This document shows, piece after piece, positions 48,215 through 48,720 of a DNA stretch of 48,720 bases. Position 1 is the first letter of the stretch, and every line of letters starts with the position of its first letter. The notes under the pieces were generated by a model, which saw nothing but the letters and a program-made list of their open reading frames with translations, did no database searches and was not told the origin of the DNA. Origin of the DNA: Trichodesmium erythraeum GBRTRLIN201 (GTDB taxonomy: Bacteria > Cyanobacteriota > Cyanobacteriia > Cyanobacteriales > Microcoleaceae); contig JAGGDU010000052.1 in NCBI GenBank assembly GCA_018457135.1, positions 1-48,720 of the forward strand, in the 5' to 3' direction. The position numbers and the translations under genes were made by a program.

Positions 48215-48720
48215 GCAATTATTAGTCGCACTAAACCATATATTTTTAAAATTACTTTTTGATAATTATTATATTTTAATCTGAATCTTTCTTGAGAAAT
48301 TATAAATATTTTAATTAATCTTATTACATGTTCTACAAATATTCTTTTTTTGGCTTTATTCTTGATTTTATTCTTTAATTTCTGGTAGCATTTCTTTTTT
48401 TCTTGGTTTCTTTTTTGGTGTAGTAGTTCTTTCTACTCCTTCATCAGCTTTATCTCCTTAAAATTTTTGTTTTTTATCAAATTTATCCGGTTTTTTATTA
48501 ATATTCTTAAATCACTTATTGGACCTTTTTCTCCTATTATTACATCCACTATTTCTGTTCCTTTTGGCGTCGTTATTATTTGATTTTTCAAAGTATAACT
48601 TTTCTTTTTTAATATTTGATATTTTTCTTAGTTTTTATATTTACCTGGTTTTTTATACCTAGTTCTGTACTATCTACAATTAATTATAATTCTGTTAATA
48701 TCTCCTTTACCCATTCCAAT
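48211..48720 (-). pseudogene. Decayed IS5-family (ISL-like) transposase, continuing past the window
   Basis: The minus strand read from 48720 gives LEWVKEILTEL, VDSTELGIKKPGKY, YTLKNQIITTPKGTEIVDVI, then GEKGPISDLRI, GDKADEGVERTTTPKKKPRK, and FVEHVIRLIKIFKISQERFR, ending YGLVRLIIA with TAA at 48211-48213. This follows the usual order of IS5-type DDE transposases (KNQ..., GDKAYQG, R.(F/I)VEH.I). Several stops and frameshifts show it is inactive. The N-terminal part lies beyond the window. Its stop overlaps the stop of the 47.5-kb gene on the other strand. Confidence 0.8.

Overview
The window looks like chromosomal DNA from a filamentous, low-GC cyanobacterium, most like Trichodesmium or a close relative such as Okeania; this placement is inference. 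The evidence is the gene set: cyanophycin synthetase and cyanophycinase, a ferredoxin-thioredoxin reductase variable chain, a high-light-inducible protein, a SigC-type group 2 sigma factor, and FurA- and Zur-type regulators. Exact HIP1 octamers (GCGATCGC) also occur near 138, 7404, 10316, 18439, 25409, 28440, 28973, 31306, 34262, 40323 and 44806. The DNA is very AT-rich and gene-poor: roughly half has no intact gene, and many gaps hold decayed mobile elements.

Layout. 0-6.4 kb: a conserved hypothetical gene, a strip of IS and MITE-like debris, and a large membrane protein joining a phosphate-binding-type periplasmic domain to three DUF4912-like repeats. 6.4-11 kb: a small hli gene with a strong terminator, then the cyanophycin pair cphB-cphA on the minus strand. 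11-14 kb: a broken group II intron reverse transcriptase, trmD, and an ORF-less group II intron RNA. 14.8-21.6 kb: a 58-aa membrane protein, a five-repeat peptidoglycan-binding protein, furA with a candidate Fur box, lipA and sigC. 21.6-24 kb: decayed sequence with direct repeats and a second group II intron 3' end. 24-30.6 kb: purS/purQ facing a divergent Zur-type gene, an SPFH/NfeD pair, a membrane-anchored PP2C phosphatase and ftrV. 30.6-33.9 kb: non-coding DNA with a 20-bp palindrome, a four-repeat CRISPR-like array without cas genes, and a small ORF behind 9-bp tandem repeats. 33.9-48.7 kb: a TPR protein, an ABC-2 permease, a hypothetical protein, a GH63-like glycosidase, a lone helicase resembling the restriction protein of DNA phosphorothioation systems, a PfkB-family kinase, and a hypothetical membrane protein ending on a decayed IS5-type transposase. 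Further IS1 and IS5 remnants lie between these genes.

The intact genes cover nitrogen storage (cphA/cphB), metal and redox regulation (furA, zur, ftrV), purine synthesis (purS/purQ), lipoate synthesis, tRNA modification and signalling (sigC, PP2C). I found no complete new multi-gene system. The items most worth a second look are the orphan CRISPR-like array, the solute-binding/DUF4912 sensor-like protein, the two related group II intron RNA remnants, the orphan phosphorothioation-type helicase, and purine-rich repeats directly after the stop codons of three genes.
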